Assembly: GCA_019915135.1 (NCBI GenBank)
Contig: JAHLMK010000014.1
Location: forward strand, 1,240,001-1,304,000
Length of the DNA: 64,000 bases
Reading direction: 5' to 3'
Source of the DNA: Strobilurus pachycystidiatus
Lineage: Eukaryota > Basidiomycota > Agaricomycetes > Agaricales > Physalacriaceae
Shown piece after piece: positions 44,434-56,998 of the stretch; the first letter of the stretch is position 1; every line of letters begins with the position of its first letter. A model generated the notes under the pieces. It was not told where the DNA came from. It saw nothing but the letters and a program-made list of their open reading frames with translations, and did not search any database. Position numbers and translations under genes: made by a program.

Positions 44434-45450
44434 GGCGGCGTGAGAGGGACTGGGAAAACCTCAAAAAAACGTAGAAGAGAAGTTAGAAGGTGACGCACGA
44501 CATCGGAGGAAAGAAGGCTGCTGGATAATGCATTTGCTCCACGGGGACGCACCGACTTCTTATAGTCTTCGAGAACAACAGTAGGAACAACAACATCGAG
44601 AAACGCGACTGTTGTTCTCTTGGGGGATCAGCGGCGTCTTATTGTCGTTGTCATCTTGTCCTTGTTCAGCGCCTTGTTCTGCAGTGAGCAAGATGATGCT
44701 GTGCATAATAGCATGTTGTTCTCCGTTCTTCTGTTTATTCCTGCTCTCAATTGGTAGCCAGGAGACCGCGATACCAGCAGATGCGCAGACAGGACGAGGG
44801 AAACAAATCGAGGCGTCGGAAGATGCAGTGGGAACACGGACGTAGACTCGACAATCCAACTCGGAAAGGTTTGATAATGGTCATATTCCTCAGGCGTGCC
44901 AGGATCTGCGTGTTGATCTCCGAGACAAGAAGAGGCTGATCGTCGTTTGAGCAGAAAGTGGCGCGAACGTCTCCATTGAAGTGTCCCAGGAGCATCTTAG
45001 AAAAACGGTGGATTTGGACCAGTACATTGAGACCCGCATGAGTTGCTTGGGAGTAAGCGCGCTCCAAAGGTCCAACGGAGACCACGAAAGTCGATGATGT
45101 TGGTTAACCGAAGAGCCGGCGCGGCTTTTGCCGAATCCCCTTGTCTTGATGCAATCACCTTTCTCAGTACCCAGTTCAACGCCTGAGCGGTGTCAGTGCC
45201 CCAGGTCGGCAGAGTGCATAGAGCTTGACATTCTCGTTCACCCACCGCTTCTCTTGCAACCGGTCAACGTCTCCGAAATGTCCTGCAAATTTTGAGCCAT
45301 CAGATGTGAGAAATCTTTTCGCCATTTTTTTCGTCTTTGGCCCATCGAAAGACGATCGCAAGCACAATTCCAGGCTGGACGACGGGCTAGCAAATCAATA
45401 TTCGCAATTTTCAACCCGCGCACTCCTTCCCCCATGCCACCCACGATTGC
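44434..45450. other. no convincing gene
   Basis: Minus-strand frames near 44997-45367 (for example NENVKLYALCR) look partly coding but cannot be assembled into a supported gene. Possibly a decayed gene. Confidence 0.35.
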
Positions 45451-45530
45451 GTCTTTTTTACTTTGTCTACGGATCCAACTTCTCGTGGACGCAGATGAAT
45501 ACAGATTTTTTGCGGCTCATTCCGCTCATT
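45451..45530 (+). pseudogene. fragment of a gamma-glutamylcyclotransferase-like gene
   Basis: The frame reads LFYFVYGSNFSWTQMN, matching LYFAYGSNLSPTQMK of the gene at 42420. Similarity ends after about 25 codons. This is a truncated second copy, about 3 kb from the intact gene and in the same orientation. Confidence 0.6.
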
Positions 45531-46453
45531 GCCTCAGGTAATGTTGTCGATTTAGTGGGCGGTTTGGCCATGCATCGCGTTCCCGTGCATCTGCCACCGT
45601 GTTGGTCGATAACCTCGTGCGTTCTCGTTCTGTCTATGTGCTGTTCCCATACTGAATTAGATGCGAACATCTAGTGATCCTTGCCCTCATCAGCTTGCAC
45701 ACTACGTACTGGTTCATGATCTTCGTCATGATCTACCTCAACACAGTGCCGACATTGCCAACACCATCGCCACGCTTCACCTCTGCGAATTCAGGTAGCA
45801 CTCTCAGTCCCTTGCTGGATGGGTCCTCAACGTCGCGCCGCGTCTTGGGACCGCTTCTGGGACGGCGGTCACGGCGAGTCATTGCGACATTGATCGATGA
45901 AATACGCGACAGTGCGTCCGCTCGTGGCAGAGACGCGCCGCAGGTGCTGATGGCTCGTTATAGAGTGGCGGGGTGGATGTGTGTTGGCGCTGCGGTCAGT
46001 AGTGTTGGCACAGTTGTTCTTGGGCCGAAGGATATCGGGATTGTTGGCCCGTCGCATGTATGGTGGCCGCAAATGATGGAGAACAGGCAGTTGAGATCGA
46101 CGAAGAACGGCGAGCTTGACTCGCGTGCTTATGTGTCAGATGAATGGCATGGTTCATCAAATGCTGTTGTCACTGTATATTCGAACAGAGCAAGCATCTA
46201 CAACTTGAATGATAATTTACATTGATCTGAAAAGTTATCCCAGACAATGACCGGATAAAGTCAATTTTCACTTCAACCATTGCGCATCTGATCTGGCATA
46301 GCATACATACGGGCCGTCCATGGAAGTTGGTCAATATTGGTGGCTTGATCAGAAGGTGAGCTGATCGGACCGTCCAGATTTACTGAGATGATCACAAGAC
46401 TTGGAATTGCTAATTTACATACACCATGTTCGCATACTTCTGGCTTTGTTCGT
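45531..46453. other. no recognisable gene
   Basis: A long plus-strand frame (about 45674-46225) has no recognised domain and poor coding appearance. Confidence 0.35.
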
Positions 46454-47092
46454 TCACTTGGCCCCAAAGATGGTACCAAAAGTGGTACCCTGGAATCTAG
46501 TTTCACGTCAATCAACAAGTCTACAAATCGATAGCGCAGTCAACGTACCCGAGATAGGCTCTGCCGGGGTCGAGGAACGTGCTGCAAAGTCGTGTGAGGA
46601 TCCACTGTGGTGCGAACATCTCGACGTACATGTATCCTCGATCGGCCTTGAGACCCAATTTCTCGCCCAAGAACTCGGACAGTTCTTTGCTGTAGACCTC
46701 ATTCTTCTCTGGGCTCAGGTTGTCCAGGCTCGTCTAGAGTATCTCGATGAATCAGCAACCAGAAAGCAGAGGGGACTGGTGCTGTGGAATGGACGCACGA
46801 CCAACAGAGTGAAGCAGGGATCCGGCGTTCCCGCGAACGTCATGATGGGAACGGGCACGACGGTGACGGTGATGTACGCGAGAGGCTTGCCCAGGATCTT
46901 TGCGCTGATCTATTGGATTCGTCTTGGTCAGCGGTGCGCGGACAATGTACAAATGGGAAAGGCGCGCGCCTCGGAGAACTCTGCCGCAAAGTCGACAGGG
47001 AGCTACACGGCCAAGGATCAGCACTACGATCGGGAATAAGCCTGATGCGGGCGACGCACAGCTGCGTTGGTCTTCAATTCAAGGGAGGGCAT
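46454..47092 (-). CDS. MIF-type tautomerase
   Basis: A gene of about six very short exons on the minus strand, from ATG 47092 to TGA 46454. The first codons are ATG-CCC, so Pro would follow Met and become the catalytic N-terminal proline after Met removal. Further matches are KILGKPLAYITVTVVPVPIM with the conserved Lys, FAGTPDPCFTLL, SLDNLSPEKNEVYSKELSEF, LGLKADRGYITFLDPGR and the end GGTTFGTIFGAK. These are diagnostic of the macrophage migration inhibitory factor superfamily of keto-enol tautomerases, about 115 residues. One intron may use a GC donor (after FAAEFSE) or be retained. The physiological substrate in fungi is unknown. Confidence 0.78.
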
Positions 47093-49792
47093 GGTGATGG
47101 TTCGAGGGCAAGACCTGAATATACCCGGTCCAGGCTTTATGAATCAGCGATGACATCCTCCTAAATGTACTACCCAATTTGGACATGAACTTCACAGCGA
47201 AAGTTCTCATCGCGGATGTGAGGGAATGCGATGGAATTTGAGTATGTAGGTGAAGTGAACATGATCGCGCCGTAAATACTAACGGTGTGACAAACTCGCC
47301 GTCGGCATGCCAATGAACGGATCTACATATTCGCTCAGCGTGCAAAGACAACTGTGATCAACAGTGATACTTGCCTCGTAGTACTGTTACATCCAAGATC
47401 ATGTCAGAAAGGGTCGACGAACCCATTACCAGGAGCGTGTTATCCCATCCACGCCATTTTCGTCAGACTTGAGACCCAAGATATGGCGTTCTTCTTCAGC
47501 CAGCGGCTTATTGAGACACCTACTCAACGGAGCACAAACGCACCTGGATTGAAGCATTCAGACTCAATTTTGACGTATTGAAAGTAGAGATACGTGGCTC
47601 AGAGGCGGCTAATCTCTTGATCCAAGAAAGCGACTAATTTGCTGAGGTGATCCGAGGTCATCAACGGCAGGACAACATCATTCGCGCGTTGTGTATCGCC
47701 AAATTCAGCCACCATGGGACGAAGGGAGAATAACGTTGAAGATGAGTACCATTGGCATCGGAAAACTGCTCTTTGCGGATGGACTTGTGTATTTCATTAT
47801 CGAAGACGATCACGAGATAGGCGCCAGTTGTCGAGTAAACTGTCCACGAGTACCTCTTCGTACTTCGCAGTGCCCGTTCCTCGGCGCTTAGTACAGCACA
47901 TCCCGAGTCCAGACCGTGTCGCGTTGCTGTTCTCACCTTCGACCATCTGGCACTTTATCTTCGCTGCATTGAACCCCTACTCTGTGCCCATCTTTCCTTG
48001 GCAATATCGTTCTTACTCTTTCCTGTCTGAAGACCGGGACCGGGATTAGAGTCACGGTGCGAGCATCCGGAGTGAATGAGAGCAGCGACTGTTCCGGCAG
48101 AAGGGGTGATTGATTAAATCTGCCAACAATGACTCGGACTCTAGTATGCATTGAAGGAGCTTCGGACGTGCCGTCGAAGGAGTGCAAAGTAGATTCTTAC
48201 ACGCGTTGGTATTGAAGGACGGGAGACCGCAATAGGAACCTTGGTGGGACGGGTTTGAACATGTACAGCAAAGTACGTGTTGATTCGTCCACTGACAATT
48301 CTGCAGTCCTAGGTCCACTGTCCTTGATTCCGGTCTTCAATATGTACGGCGATGCAGTCCCCCAATCTGCAAGGGCTGCACATCCCGCGTAGATGTTCTC
48401 CTACCCGGGCTACGCGTTGACTACTTACTCCTCGCGGTCTCACTTACGACAAGATGGACATTACTCGGTAGGCTTGGGATTCTGACTGAAAGGCAATCAG
48501 CGTTAGTGAGCATGCGGGAATAAAAATTCCATAGATCTTGACTTGGAGTTCAATTGTGCTACTCTTGACCTTGTCCCCGCTCAATCTGCGTCGGGTTCAG
48601 CGACTAGCGTGCCATAATGGCTCGTTTTGTGTACTGGATACGACTAGAGGAATTTCGTACATCAACTTCCATCATACCGCGATGCACGAAGATAGCGATC
48701 AGCATTGAAAGACGGGATGCGGTCTCGGTGACTCAGTGCTCAGGCATCGGACCGAACTGCCCTCGGATCGGTCTCCAAAATTTTACGTCTGAACGCCGCT
48801 CAATCTGCGCTCGGTCGACGGGCTTTGTGTTCCGTATTCGCCTGGACCTGTAGGAATCTAGATCGTGATCAAGTATGGTAAGTTCATAGATTTGTGGCGT
48901 AAGTAGAGATGTATATCCCAGAAGTCTTCCTTCCACAATTCGTGCGGCTTCGAGCCAGTCTTCCAAAGGTGGATGTTTCCTTGACGCCGGCCTAACTCAA
49001 CTCGACATGAGGTTGTTGGTGGTGTTTGTTGGTCTCCGGTGTAAGAAAGAGCTAGTAAGTCCGCAGCGTGAATTGTCAAGGAAGATGGATTAGGAGTCCG
49101 CGGAACAAACATCGGGGCCTGAGAGTGTGGCAGGTCCGTTGTACATCGAAGCATGCGTCATCGTTGTTAGGCTATATAACCAATTTGGTCTGCGGATGTG
49201 TCAAGAGTTTGTATTGGAGATCTGCCTGCTTGTCGGACTCGCCTTCGACATCCAAGAAGGATTTCCATCTCGTCTGCATGCAGTACAAAGTCCGCACTGC
49301 AAGGACCCGCGAGTCACGGCCGCGGTGACGGAGATGCCGGAGAATGAAGCACGTACGCTATAAGAAGGAGGCGAAGCTCTTTCCTGGATCACAAGGTGTT
49401 TGTCAAGGTGTCCAGGTTACTCGCCACGCACGTCTGCCATTTGCACGACAAGTCTGCTCGTATGAAGAAAGGCCTTGCATTAACAAGATAGCTGACTTCA
49501 AAGACTGGTCTGGTACCTTACCTCGTGCTGAGAGCAAAAAGAAGAGATGACGGAACAGTTTATCATTAATTTTAAGGGAGTAGCGACTGAAAGAGGAACC
49601 GGCGGCTTTGCGTGGAAACATTACCCTTTTCCGGCGAATCCCGAACATCGTATAAAAGGGGGCCGTCGAGATGCACGTCGCTTTTTCCCGAACCCCCCAC
49701 TTTTTGGCGCCGTCGTCTGCACTGTCCGCCCTGTCCCCCGCCGCCAGCCCCGACGCGCCCGTCAGCGACAACACCGCTGACCGGCCTTCCGT
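47093..49792. other. 2.7 kb with no supported gene
   Basis: A minus-strand frame at 47661-47936 includes ATGAYLVIVFDNEIHKSIRK-like sequence and might be an exon of an unrecognised gene. Other frames (48733-49154) lack domain or splice support. Confidence 0.4.
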
Positions 49793-52164
49793 ATGTCGTC
49801 GACCATATACAACGTGAGTAGTCATGTCTCTGCGCGTACGCTGGGCCGAGGCAGTTGCCGGGCACTGTTTATTAGCTTCCATTCTGCACGAACGGCAATC
49901 AATGACCCTTCCTCTCTTCCAGCATCGTAGCCTGCAGCCGTCTGGCCCGCCCGTGCCCGGCCCCAGCCAGCCCATAACCCCTGCGCGGCTCAACGAGGCG
50001 TTCGACAACATCCGGCAGGAGTTTGACGTCCTCGGCAACGAGCTCGGACTTGCGCGCAGCCAGCGAGATGAATTTGAGAACAAAGGTGCGTCGCCACAGG
50101 CGCCGTCACTCAATCTGTTGACTCATTTGTTAGCAGTCTCGGGCCAGGTCAACGAGCTCAACATCATACGGCAGTCGCTGTACGAGCTCGAGGCTCAGCA
50201 CACCAAAATCCGCAAACAGTACGAGGAGGAACTCGCACGAACCCGCGCAGAGCTACACGCCCTACGCCAGAATATGCCTGCTGCCCATTCTTCCGCTGGT
50301 GGGGCACCGCCGCCATTGCCCGGCCTGTCGGGCCCCGGCCCACTCGGTGTCAACCCGCCGCCGTCCGCCGTCCGCCCGCCGTTCAACGGCGACCCATTCT
50401 TCTCCCGGCGAGAGCCCGCGACGCGCGATGCACAAGAGCGGGACATGATCGAGCGGGAGCGCGCCGAACGCGAGCGCGACCGGCTGATGGATCAGCGGGA
50501 TCCCAAGCGTCTCAAGGCCGACCGGATGGGCAAGCCTGAGCGCGGTCCGGGTACGTTTGCTCCCGCCCATCGCGACCAAAGGCTAATCCGCGGTTGCCAT
50601 CTGATAGATATATATAGTCCATCACTTGGGAACATGCCAAAGCTGCCGCCACCTGGGGCTCCTTCGGGGACCATGTCTGGCCCGGGTATGCCCTCCACCC
50701 CAATAGGCCACCTGCCCCACCCAAGCGCCAGACCGCCCTCGACAACGCCAGCCATGGCTGTCGAACCCGCACCCATCGGCGGCCTCATGCCCACGAACAG
50801 TGGCGGCACCGGCAGCTTCCTCGACGACATTGACCTGCACAACGTACCTCCGGAACTCAAAAAGGAAGGCAGTGACTGGTTCGCGATCTTCAACCCGAAA
50901 GTCAAGCGCGTTCTTGATGTCAATCTCGTACACACCCTGATGCACGAAAGGTTTGTTTAGTTGCCGGTCCATGTGGCATGATCCACTCATCACCATTCCG
51001 ACAGTGTGGTCTGCTGTGTGAGATTCTCCGCAGATGGCAAGTATCTCGCCACGGGGTGTAATCGCACGGCTCAAATATATGACACCAAGACCGGTATAAA
51101 GACTTGGTACGTGTTCTTACTCTTCTCCTCTCGGTAGCACTAACGGCTACGCCCAGCGTTCTAGCCGACGATTCTGCTGGTAAATCCGGTGACCTCTACA
51201 TAAGAAGCGTCTGCTTCAGCCCTGACGGGAAATATCTCGCCACCGGCGCAGAAGACAAGCAGATCAGAGTACGCGCGGACCCATCTCATCTACCCTGATT
51301 GCTCATCTCCGCCCCTCAGATCTGGGACATTGCCAAGAAACGCATTCGCAACGTGTTCGACGGCCACCAGCAGGAGATCTACTCGCTTGACTTTTCCTCC
51401 GATGGCAATCTCATCGTGTCGGGCTCTGGGGACAAGACGGCGCGCATCTGGGACATGACCTCGGGCATGAGCAAGGTGCTAACCATCAACGATCCTGATT
51501 CGCTCAACAACGACGCAGGGGTGACGAGTGTGGCGATCAGCCCTAGTGGGAGGTTTGTTGCCGCAGGGAGTCTAGACACTGTAGTCCGCATATGGGACGT
51601 GCAATCAGGACAGCTTCTGGAACGGCTAAGGGGACACCGCGACAGCGTCTACTCGGTCGCGTTCACGCCTGATGGTAAAGGGCTCGTCAGCGGGAGCTTG
51701 GACAAGACGCTCAAGTACTGGGACGTTAGTGGGCTCAACAGCGGGAGGAGTAAGAAGGACGGGAGCGACGCGCCTGGGGTCTTAGTGAGGAAGGAAAGCG
51801 ACAAGTCGGGGAGTCAGTGTACAATGAACTTCACGGGGCACAAGGTGTGTTGCATTGCAGCTTCTTGGACTCGAACTGATCGTTTCTAGGATTATGTCCT
51901 GTCCGTTGCGGTATCGCATGATGGGCAGTGGGTCGTGTCGGGCTCGAAGGACCGCGGGGTTCAGTTTTGGAACGCGCAGACAGCGCTGGTGCAGTGCATG
52001 CTGCAGGGGCACAAGAACTCGGTTATATCTATAGACTTGAGCCCGACGGGGAGCGTGCTTGCGACGGGTAGCGGTGACTGGCAGGCTCGGATATGTGCGT
52101 GGTTTCCTTCACTTCTTTTTATTCGGTGCTGACGTTTTGTGTAGGGAGCTACACCGCTAACTAG
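49793..52164 (+). CDS. TUP1: Tup1 transcriptional corepressor
   Basis: Nine exons (49793-49813, 49923-50085, 50137-50550, 50608-50950, 51005-51106, 51157-51268, 51320-51844, 51890-52094, 52145-52164) give 634 residues. The N-terminal tetramerisation/Ssn6-binding coiled coil is in exons 2-3 ([34 protein letters not shown]). A Pro/Gly-rich linker follows. The core [19 protein letters not shown] leads into a WD40 propeller with repeats such as [33 protein letters not shown] and [20 protein letters not shown], ending SYTAN. Tup1 with Ssn6 represses many genes through chromatin. The first exon encodes only seven residues, and the last joins mid-codon to restore the final tryptophan. Confidence 0.95.
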
Positions 52165-53134
52165 CGCTCGGACTTTACTTTTGTCTTCTCCATTTTGGCT
52201 TTGTGTGCTTGCTTTCTTTTTCCCGCTCTGTATCTTGCACGCCTTTCTTTTTGTATGATGTATTACTTTCTTGGTTTTCAATGCGCCAAGTTAATTATGG
52301 AACGGTAGGTGGCAGTGTATTGATAGAAAGAATGAGAATTTGGTCTGCCGGTGTGTAAGGTTTGGTTTGCCTATGTATGGGTTGTGGGTGGCGTGGTGTA
52401 TTGATAGAGGTTGATGTGTGGCGTGATTTGCTTTAGCAGGAAGTTTTACCCCGGCTCTGCTTCTGGCGCCCACCGCCACCGTACAAGTCGGTCGGTTGCT
52501 GTGGTTTTGTGATGTCAGCTTTCCATTCCGCCTGCCATTGTCGGTTGGTTGCTGTGGCTTTCCGATCTGACTGTCTGACTGTCATGGCCTTTGATTTGTG
52601 TAGATGTTTCGTCATGTACTCTGGCGTTTGAGGGAGGTACATTGATGTCTTGATCATGATTGTCGAGGGCCCGTTCTTTCGCCGAAGCTCATATGTAGGA
52701 TCCGAATCATCGTTGAAAGAAAACGTCGCCACGCGACACCGACCGCGTATATCTTCCTTAGGTGGGGAAGTATGTACTGTTCGTCGATGATGGATCAGGT
52801 AAGTTGTTTAGACTCGCATTTTTGAAATTCTACAGAGCTGAGGCAGGCATTGGGAATGGAACGGCACAAATAGATCTAAGATGAAGAGACGGTTACATGC
52901 GTACTACGGATAAAAGAACACTGCTATCGGAAGAAGCGGAACATACGTCCCACTTCCGTTCTACCTTTCCTCGAGCCAAAAAAAATGGGAACGGTTGTAT
53001 CTACCTGCGTAACGTAGTACCTCCTCCGAGTCATATATCAGAGCCACTTTGTTTCGCTTCGGCTCCGAATGCACGCCCAGCCTGAGATAGACAGATATGA
53101 CAACATATGTAACCCGTCTTTGACCTGAGTATCC
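52165..53134. other. intergenic; no supported gene
   Basis: A minus-strand frame (52433-52732) lacks a clear ATG and domain. The rest is the Tup1 3' region and non-coding DNA. Confidence 0.5.
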
Positions 53135-54111
53135 TCAAACCAAGAACTCCTCCGCGAATTCCCAGCTGTCGTCGGTCGTCCAGTCGTACTCTCCATCGGC
53201 GTCAAGGGAGTAGGTCCTGGTACGGACTCGTACGCCCGTTGTTTCTTTGCAATACACACCCACCGGCACAACCACCGTGATACGAGGATCCGTGAGGCCC
53301 TTAAGGATGTCCGGAGAAGGCGTGACCTTTGGATACGGGAGAACGCTTAGCATGCAAAGAGTGACAGTGTGAGGAAGCTGTATGCCAGTGATGGAGGCCC
53401 AGGGAGCATTGACATAGTATCGGCCGCCGATACACATGTTGATCTCCTCTCCGGACAGGTGAAGGTGAGAGAGACGAGGGAAGTGGTCTGTCCATGATGT
53501 AAGATCCCAACTGTCGAGACCTGTCTGGAGCTCCAAGTGAAAATGCGTGACGGAGTGTGAGTGGAAGGTGCTGAAGAGAAGGTCCTGATCCAAGGTGACG
53601 AGGGACAAACGAGTGGGAGAAAATTCGTCCTTGTGTTCTCCCAGCATGTCGAGGGTCTCGACGACATCAAGAAGACATATTATGACATGTTTGAGACCTC
53701 GACACGTCGACAAAATCGGAACCAGCGCTTGTCTCTCTTCTTCGCTCCAGAAAAAGCTCTCATGAGAAGTTCTCCTGGTTGGTATATCGCCTATGCATAT
53801 TGTCTTCACGCAGCGCATAAAGAAGGCAGAGTCATTGCGAGAGTCAAGAGACTCGAGGAAGGCGCGAGCGTGGTCGGCAGTAGGCAATGAGACGATGCGG
53901 TACAGATATGGATCCACCCTGCGTACGTCGCTCAATATGAGTTCGACAGCTTGTTGAAATCTACTCACCATTGACGAACCAGCTTTGATACGAGCGTTAG
54001 CGTGAAAGCAGTGCCCTTGTCCAACGAAGCAGCAGTTTCGAAAAGAAGCTGTGCGATGTCAAGAGGGAGATCAGGGAAAGGGCTCAGCACAATTGATTCT
54101 GTCTCGCTCAT
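53135..54111 (-). CDS. F-box-like protein, copy A
   Basis: Two exons (54111-53969, 53918-53135) give 308 residues. The N-terminus reads FPDLPLDIAQLLFETAASLD and then TLTLVSKLVRQW, an F-box-like motif with a conserved Trp at the splice site. The rest has loosely repeated hydrophobic segments (LTLDQDLLFSTFHSHSVTHF, RLSHLHLSGEE) typical of mushroom F-box/LRR-like proteins, ending in an acidic Trp-rich tail. It is a paralogue of the gene at 60228: both have the same intron position and the same SPTRLSLV/SPTHLSML and SGEEI/SGDIT segments. Predicted role: substrate adaptor; targets unknown. Confidence 0.72.
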
Positions 54112-54767
54112 TTCGAGATCTTAGGCTGCTCAATCGGTGCGCCGGGTGCGAGGATCTAACCAAGAACGATGTGTTGGCGGAGAACTTGACGATGGTTCAA
54201 GTCAAAAGAGTGTAAGCGAACAAAGAGCTACAAAGACTCAGAGTAACAAATATAGTAGGAGCGCGTGTTCGTGACGTCAACAGATGAGTGACTCTGTCAT
54301 TGAGTGTTGTCCTTCTGACTCCTTGGGTTCCGTTTCCGCGGCGCATTTATTCTTAAGGGCGGGCCAAATAGCTGCGAACAGCTTCGCCACGAAGGAATGA
54401 CATCTCTGTGGTCACACGTCCTTACAGGTCATTGTTTTCCTTTCCCTCCGGCCACCATCAACACAATCGCACTCGTCTCTCCCATGACCGCCCGTACGGG
54501 ACCTTTGTGGCCGGGCGTTCAAAGTACAGCAGAAAGACCTTTTGTAGTCAATACGTACTCGCTCGCAAAGATTGGCCACGGAAGATGCCAGAAGCGTTGC
54601 GGTAGTATGCCTGACTTAGAAGGAATGCCGCCATTGATACCTCTATGTTCGCGTTCTTCTATTATCTACTGTCTGTTGACCGCAACATATGCAGTAAAAC
54701 GAGAAACATCGGTCCTCTCGCCTACTGCCTCACGCAAACGCCGTTGCGATCGCCGTCCCGCCACCCG
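54112..54767. other. intergenic, no gene supported
   Basis: Promoter region of the F-box-like gene (minus strand) and non-coding DNA. The plus-strand frame 54397-54834 has no support. Confidence 0.5.
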
Positions 54768-54983
54768 TCAAATAAGAGGGTCGGCAGGCTGGACGGGGAG
54801 CCAGACACCATTGATGTCACGGACAAAGAGATAGTCGCTCTGATTAGACGGATCGGCAATGTCGTGAGCGATTGACAAAAGCCAACCGCTGTGTTCGTCG
54901 CCAGCATAGAGTTGAAAATCTTCAAGTGAGCCCGCGAGAAGAGGTAGGAGATCCGATGACGGAATAGGAGGACCAGCATTCAT
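54768..54983 (-). CDS. small hypothetical protein
   Basis: A 71-residue frame starting MNAGPPIPSSDLLPLLAG in an excellent start context (ACCACCATG). It includes FQLYAGDEHSGWLLSIAHDI and VRDINGVWLPVQP. No family is recognised. Codon use looks coding, but the size makes this uncertain. It could be a short exon of a larger gene. The following 630 bp (to 55615) hold no supported gene. Confidence 0.35.
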   Translation of the reverse strand: MNAGPPIPSSDLLPLLAGSLEDFQLYAGDEHSGWLLSIAHDIADPSNQSDYLFVRDINGVWLPVQPADPLI

Positions 54984-55615
54984 GGTGGTGGCGACGTCAG
55001 CGTTGGTGGTGATGGTAGTCGGAGGTACCGGATATCGGAGCGCTAGGTTGCTGCGAATGGCAAGGACCAAGTTGTGGTGAGTTTCGAAAATACCGTGACC
55101 GCAGTAGGATGAGGCGCAGGAGCATGGCCTAACGATGTTGGTGTTGTTGATGTGGTTGCCATATTTTGGGCTGGCGTTCTCGCGACGCGATAGTGAGGTA
55201 CAGGGATGGAGCGAGGTGGGGGAGGAAAAGAACGTCAAGAACAAGTTAAGGAGTGATCTTGCCGGTCTGCGGCCCCGAAGCAAGGGCCTGCTCCGATCTA
55301 TAAAAATTATTAAATACACTCCGACCTCGTCCCCTTCAATCATTGCTCGAGTTGACCGATCACTGTACGCCCGACGTTCGCTAAGTTAATCTCTGTAGCA
55401 TCCTTTGTACGAACTGTCAATCGGATAGTCGTGCGTGCCACGCACGTTTCGTGCGGTCCTGCCCGGTTTCAGTTTCTTGGAATTTTCTCAGGAACCCTTC
55501 AATACAGGCGGTACAAGATATACACTGACTCTGTCTACACTCAAGACAAGCGTTGGAGAGAGATAAGTAAACTATTGCATTGAGACTGTGTCATGAATGT
55601 TCCTTCTGACGCCAC

Positions 55616-56998
55616 TCAAAGGCCCTGAAGAGTAGTCGCGTACGCGTCCTTGGCATACTGCATGCAGTCGTGCCCGTATATCATCTTTTGCACATCCGCA
55701 TCCGCCCATTTATCCGGCACTTGTCCACCTTTCTTCTCCTTCAACGCCGCGAACTGGCGGTCACGCTCTTCCTTGGCAGCCCCTTCACCCAGATGAAGGG
55801 CTTTCCCAGACGCAGCCGCTAAATCAACAAGAGCCTCTGCTCGTTCTTTACGCACCATCTCGTAGACGCGCAGAGTCTTGTTGATCATCTCGGGCGACCG
55901 ATCCGGCATGAGCGACAGAACAACGCCGAGCACTGCCGCGTCTTCGATTGCCTGTGCTGCTCCTTGAGCAAGATGTGGAAGCGTGGGATGACAGGCATCT
56001 CCCACAAGAGCGACCTGGTGATGCACCCAAGAAGGCAACGGAGCGTGTACGCGGAGTTTCCACTCGCACACTTCTCCTTCGGGAACTAGTTCCAGCATAC
56101 GCTGTATCATGGGACAGAAGTCTGAGAAGACCTTGAGCATCTCCGTCTTCGAGCCCTTCGTCGTGTACGTCGCGGTCGGCGCCTCCGCAAAGTGGTTGTC
56201 GGGCTGGATAGTCGACAGATTGTAGATGTGCTTCGAGGACACGGGATACGCGATGATGTGCCGCTTCTCACCAATCCACCGCGTCACGGATTCTGTCTCG
56301 ATGAGCTGGAGTAGTTGCGGGTCATGCTGCATCTGGTCGCGTGTGATCATGATACGGTATGCGGCCTGGCCAGTGTCCTCGACGGTAGCAGAGATGCCCA
56401 GCTCCTTCAGTATACGCTCGCGCGTCGCGCTCTTCACCCCATCGCTCGCCAAGACGACATCGACCTCTATTTCGCTAGACGCACCATTGCGAGCTAGCAA
56501 CTGGATCCTCGGCCTTGGACCGAAAGATAACAGCACGACGGTGGTGGAGAAGTGAAATTGAATGGCGTTCTCTCGTTTACAGCCTTCAAAAAGCGATCCC
56601 GCCAGCGAGGCTCGATGGCCGACCATGTGAGGGTACTCATAGGTTTCGCGGATATAATTGAGGTCGACGTGAGCCAGTTCTTGGTCAGTTGAGCCCTGCC
56701 TGATGCTCGTCTCCTTCAGATCTACTGCCTCCGCCTCGATATCCTTCCACACCCCAAGTCGATCCAATATACGCGCCATGTTCGGTGCGAGCTGGATCCC
56801 CGCACCGACGAATCCGAGATTCGATGCCATCTCGTAAACATGGATATCTGTGAAGCCGTTCTTCGCCAAGGACAGGGCCGCGGTCAAACCGCCCATGCCT
56901 GTCAATGTGTAAGTGACTGTTGAGGCAGGTAAGTAGAGAATAAATCTGCACGAACCTGCACCTATGATAGCCACGCGTAAATCTTTGTTGGCGCTCAT
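55616..56998 (-). CDS. FAD-dependent monooxygenase (salicylate hydroxylase-like)
   Basis: Two exons (56998-56956 and 56898-55616; intron 57 nt) give 441 residues. The intron splits the dinucleotide-binding motif so that it reads VAIIGAG then MGGLTAALSLAKNG, giving GxGxxG. The second FAD motif is ASDGVKSATRERI and the third is GDACHPTLPHLAQGAAQAIEDA. This is the group A flavoprotein hydroxylase family (salicylate/6-hydroxynicotinate-type), which uses NADH or NADPH and O2 to hydroxylate aromatic substrates. The substrate cannot be read from sequence. The length is typical. The gene is tandem with the disrupted App1-type gene but on its own promoter. About 690 bp upstream (to 57687) hold no clear gene. 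Confidence 0.9.
   Translation of the reverse strand: MSANKDLRVAIIGAGSCRFILYLPASTVTYTLTGMGGLTAALSLAKNGFTDIHVYEMASNLGFVGAGIQLAPNMARILDRLGVWKDIEAEAVDLKETSIRQGSTDQELAHVDLNYIRETYEYPHMVGHRASLAGSLFEGCKRENAIQFHFSTTVVLLSFGPRPRIQLLARNGASSEIEVDVVLASDGVKSATRERILKELGISATVEDTGQAAYRIMITRDQMQHDPQLLQLIETESVTRWIGEKRHIIAYPVSSKHIYNLSTIQPDNHFAEAPTATYTTKGSKTEMLKVFSDFCPMIQRMLELVPEGEVCEWKLRVHAPLPSWVHHQVALVGDACHPTLPHLAQGAAQAIEDAAVLGVVLSLMPDRSPEMINKTLRVYEMVRKERAEALVDLAAASGKALHLGEGAAKEERDRQFAALKEKKGGQVPDKWADADVQKMIYGHDCMQYAKDAYATTLQGL

Noticed and set aside
49403..50113. 236-codon minus-strand frame over the Tup1 5' end
   Set aside because: It overlaps the confident Tup1 exons and promoter on the opposite strand and has no recognisable domain.
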